Assembly (NCBI RefSeq): GCF_014692505.1
Contig: NZ_JACNYK010000002.1
Location: 1,178,001-1,242,000 of the forward strand
DNA: 64,000 nucleotides
Reading direction: 5' to 3'
Source: Sphingobacterium arenae
Lineage (GTDB): Bacteria > Bacteroidota > Bacteroidia > Sphingobacteriales > Sphingobacteriaceae
Of this stretch, positions 61,711-64,000 are shown piece by piece. The notes below the pieces were generated by a model. That model was not told the origin of the DNA. It saw nothing but the letters and a program-made list of their open reading frames with translations, and searched no databases. The position numbers and the translations under genes were made by a program. Within the stretch, counting starts at the first letter, position 1; each line of letters begins with the position of its first letter.

Positions 61711-63705
61711 ATGAAAAGAAAACTCTACTATCTATTTATGGCTTTTTATTGCCATATTGCTTTAGGGCAGGATACCTTATTGGTCCGGCAAGACACGTTT
61801 CCATCATCTATCCAAACGGAATATCTAGCAAATAGTATTAAGTTTACACCGATTATACGACCTCTGGTTCCCATTCCAGGTGGTCGTCAAGCCTATTACA
61901 CTTATTTATGGGACTTTGGAGATGGACAATTTAGTACGCAAGAATCACCCGAACACCAATATGGGGAATCCGGTGAATACGATGTTTCTTTATATATCGT
62001 TAACAATTACGATAATGGCCCCCGCCCGAAGAAACCTAAGACAAAAGTGAAAGTAGCGTCCAAGCTGGCAAAGACGGATAGACTTCCGAACACATTCGAA
62101 CAAAATTTTTTCAAATCGAACGACGTCTTTCAATTATTCAAAAATGCCAACGCGGTGCCCGGCGAAGATATGTCGTTGATCGTTGGGGTGAAGCCTAGCA
62201 CTCAAAAGGGAAAAATCCTGGTATTAACAAATGAGAAGCTTATCAACCCCAATGGTTTCATAGTCGCTAATCAAAGCCGCTACCATAACGAACATATTCT
62301 GCCAATAGAGCGCAAAAAAGAACTGGAATCCCTATGGGCAAATGTAACGCACGCTTCCATTACACAAAGTGGCAGTCCTGATTACGGTATCAATGAGGAG
62401 TTAGACTTTACAGGAAATCAGGCCTTACGTTTTTTTAATGGCCTGTTGGACGAATACAACACCGTTACACAGTACGATATCGAAGGCGAGGTAGGCGATA
62501 CCCAACTTTCCATTATCAATTTGGATATCACTCCTGAAATGCTTGCGGATACGAATGCTATTGTCACGGTTACCGGAATATATCTTGCGGAAGGCGGAAA
62601 TCCCGTCATTCATAAGCTCGATATTCCGATCATCAAATCACATGATCCCAATAAAATGTCCGTAAGACCTGCGTTGATGGATTATCGTTTACAATTTAAA
62701 AAGAAGACACTGACCTATAAGGTGCAATTTCAGAACGACGGCGAGGGTGACGCGAAGAATATACGCTTGGAGATGTTTTTCCCCAATCAAGTGGATGTAA
62801 ATACTTTTAAGTTACTCAACCTCTATCCACAATGCGACACCTGTTTAACCGATCAAGATATGGGCTGTTATACTTATCAGGTTAAGGATGAGGATAAGAT
62901 CATTTTCCACTTTCGTGGGATCGCACTACCTGGAACAGCTTCCCAAACAATTACAGATCAAGATAGCACTAAGGGATTCATCCGATTCACGTTGAAATCG
63001 CATAAGAAATTGCAAAATAGATCGCTTCCAAGCTACACCAATATCTACTTTGACAAAAACGATCCCATTCGTACCAATACATCAACTGCTCGCTTCCGAC
63101 CGGGTTTATCACCCATAGTCACATTGGGATTAAATGTGCCTGCTAAACACCCCAATGACGAAATCGGAAGATTGACAAAAGGGCTAACTTTTGGTATCGG
63201 CCTCGCACCTATTGCTCCGTATAAGAAACCTTATTGGCAAGTCGAGTTATTTGCGAGTACGTTTGGCGTTGACTACGCGGCATCGCTTCCCGAACGAAAA
63301 GGAGAAATACAGTTACCTAATAGTAGAGGTGACCTCATGTACTATGGATACAGTGGTATCGACAGCGCGGCCACAAAAAAATATCTTAGTTTGCAAATAC
63401 CTGTGCAGATTCGTTACAATATCAGTCGGTACATATCGGCGGGCGTAGGTGCACTGGTCAAAACACACGTTAATTTACAAAATGATCAACAAACAACATA
63501 TCACCTCCTTAACGCAGGAGCAGAAAGAACGGAACACACGGTAAGCATGAGTGCTGAAAAGGAAAAAATATCGCCCCTTCTTTTTTCACCTTTAGTAGAT
63601 TTAAATATAGGGCGCGCCTATCTGGGTCCCGCAGTCGGTATACGCTACCATTTCGATAAAACGTATAAAAGTAACCTTAATTTCTATTTGATGTGGCGAC
63701 TGTAA
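61711..63705 (+). CDS. Secreted PKD-domain surface protein with DUF7619-like domain
   Basis: 664 residues. A signal peptide at about 1-19 (MAFYCHIALGQ) is followed by a PKD domain at about 55-115 (YTYLWDFGDGQFSTQESPEH, YDVSLYIVNNYD), a region of unknown fold, a DUF7619-like beta-sandwich (SHDPNKMSVRPALMDYRLQF, LTYKVQFQNDGEGDAKNIRL, YTNIYFDKNDPIRTNTSTAR) and, from about 480 to the end, a beta-barrel-like part (YWQVELFASTFG, LSLQIPVQIRYNISRYISAG, YLGPAVGIRYHFDK). It looks like a surface protein anchored by its own barrel. It overlaps the start of the next gene by 13 bases. Confidence 0.75.
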   Translation: MKRKLYYLFMAFYCHIALGQDTLLVRQDTFPSSIQTEYLANSIKFTPIIRPLVPIPGGRQAYYTYLWDFGDGQFSTQESPEHQYGESGEYDVSLYIVNNYDNGPRPKKPKTKVKVASKLAKTDRLPNTFEQNFFKSNDVFQLFKNANAVPGEDMSLIVGVKPSTQKGKILVLTNEKLINPNGFIVANQSRYHNEHILPIERKKELESLWANVTHASITQSGSPDYGINEELDFTGNQALRFFNGLLDEYNTVTQYDIEGEVGDTQLSIINLDITPEMLADTNAIVTVTGIYLAEGGNPVIHKLDIPIIKSHDPNKMSVRPALMDYRLQFKKKTLTYKVQFQNDGEGDAKNIRLEMFFPNQVDVNTFKLLNLYPQCDTCLTDQDMGCYTYQVKDEDKIIFHFRGIALPGTASQTITDQDSTKGFIRFTLKSHKKLQNRSLPSYTNIYFDKNDPIRTNTSTARFRPGLSPIVTLGLNVPAKHPNDEIGRLTKGLTFGIGLAPIAPYKKPYWQVELFASTFGVDYAASLPERKGEIQLPNSRGDLMYYGYSGIDSAATKKYLSLQIPVQIRYNISRYISAGVGALVKTHVNLQNDQQTTYHLLNAGAERTEHTVSMSAEKEKISPLLFSPLVDLNIGRAYLGPAVGIRYHFDKTYKSNLNFYLMWRL

Positions 63706-64000
63706 GGGCATTCCTTTTCGGATTTATTTTTAGTTGCTTAGCCTGCAAAAATCAAACCGATATCCAATTACAAGGTAGCCCGTCGTTGGATTCTGTAGCG
63801 ACCTCTTTCGTTGATTCCGTTGGGGAGCTAGCGTACGATCATTACGCTTCCTTTGAAAAACAGCCAGATCTTTTTCTTCAACAGATAGAAAACAAAGCGT
63901 TGAATGAGGAACAGAAAGAAACATATGCCTGGATTTTAATCAATATGGCTTATGGCTTTCAAGAACACAGTCGATTTTTAGCATCTATCAAATATTATGA
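63693..64000 (+). CDS. Lipoprotein with helical repeats, N-terminal part (cut by window edge)
   Basis: A frame starting with GTG at 63693, inside the end of the PKD gene, runs open to the edge (102 codons). It begins VATVRAFLFGFIFSCLACKN, a signal with lipobox Cys, and continues with helical sequence (SFVDSVGELAYDHYASFEK, LFLQQIENKALNEEQKETYA, YGFQEHSRFLASIKYYE-like) that suits TPR-type repeats. The overlap points to translational coupling with the PKD protein. The rest of the gene, and so its function, is outside the window. Confidence 0.65.
   Translation, partial: MATVRAFLFGFIFSCLACKNQTDIQLQGSPSLDSVATSFVDSVGELAYDHYASFEKQPDLFLQQIENKALNEEQKETYAWILINMAYGFQEHSRFLASIKYY

Noticed and set aside
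1..64000. tRNA, rRNA, CRISPR arrays, riboswitches, insertion sequences
   Set aside because: Looked for by eye on both strands; no cloverleaf, repeat-spacer pattern, conserved riboswitch core or transposase was recognised. A covariance-model search would be needed to exclude small RNAs.

Overview
The window is a contiguous piece of chromosome from a Gram-negative Bacteroidota bacterium, most like the Sphingobacteriaceae (Sphingobacterium, Pedobacter, Olivibacter and relatives). The evidence is a SusC/SusD pair run by an ECF sigma factor and a FecR anti-sigma, many short lipoboxes of the SC or AC type, TonB-dependent and RND outer-membrane machinery, AraC/HxlR regulators, and promoters fitting the Bacteroidota pattern TTG-N19-21-TAnnTTTG. 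I see no tRNA, rRNA, CRISPR array, prophage or intact insertion sequence. The species is not determined.

Layout. 1-480: the last codons of an aldo/keto reductase, then a gene-poor leader with a good promoter and a small palindrome. 481-8396: a GH43 glycosidase, then a redox/stress block (AraC regulator, MDR-type quinone oxidoreductase, flavodoxin-fold quinone reductase, GNAT, HxlR regulator, YceI lipoprotein, NAD(P)-binding protein, second AraC regulator). hxlR and yceI diverge around a perfect 40-bp palindrome. 8537-17579: a xylan utilisation locus with a PKD/CBM-like lipoprotein, GH10 xylanase, SusD, SusC with STN domain and FecR on the minus strand, and its ECF sigma factor pointing the other way. 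17662-26879: mostly single genes (MdaB quinone reductase with a divergent LysR, a probably Tat-exported enolase-superfamily enzyme, a P-loop ATPase, a GH88/105 hydrolase, GNAT, a four-helix-bundle membrane protein, HAD phosphatase, AHSA1, DUF1697, 3-methyladenine glycosylase I).

27028-34520: a VWA/MoxR pair, aldo/keto reductase, meso-diaminopimelate dehydrogenase, a DUF2721 membrane protein whose C-terminus is made from a repeat palindrome, a small lipoprotein and an MFS transporter. 34753-40902: a TetR-TolC-HlyD-RND efflux operon with operator and terminator. 41040-48920: Hsp20 (with two evenly spaced dyads upstream), FolB, a DUF1080 hydrolase, AsnB, a UbiD-family decarboxylase, and a divergent pair made of a short NAD(P)-fold protein and a DASH-like cryptochrome, both with altered cofactor motifs. 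49085-60280: housekeeping genes (SucA, SucB, an outer-membrane barrel, an LTA-synthase-like sulfatase, ValS, DUF6157, a PEP-mutase/isocitrate-lyase-type protein). 60289-64000: a second sigma/anti-sigma module (the anti-sigma carries TPR-like helices), divergent from a large PKD surface protein that overlaps the start of a lipoprotein cut by the window edge.

How the parts work together. Xylan use is expected to be induced when SusC (STN domain) signals through FecR to free the ECF sigma factor; SusC/D import oligosaccharides released by the GH10 enzyme and the surface lipoprotein. The redox genes beside HxlR, AraC and LysR regulators look like quinone/electrophile defence. The least explained parts are the cryptochrome-like/NAD-fold pair, the sigma/anti-sigma/PKD/lipoprotein module at the right edge, and several precise palindromes in regulatory regions.
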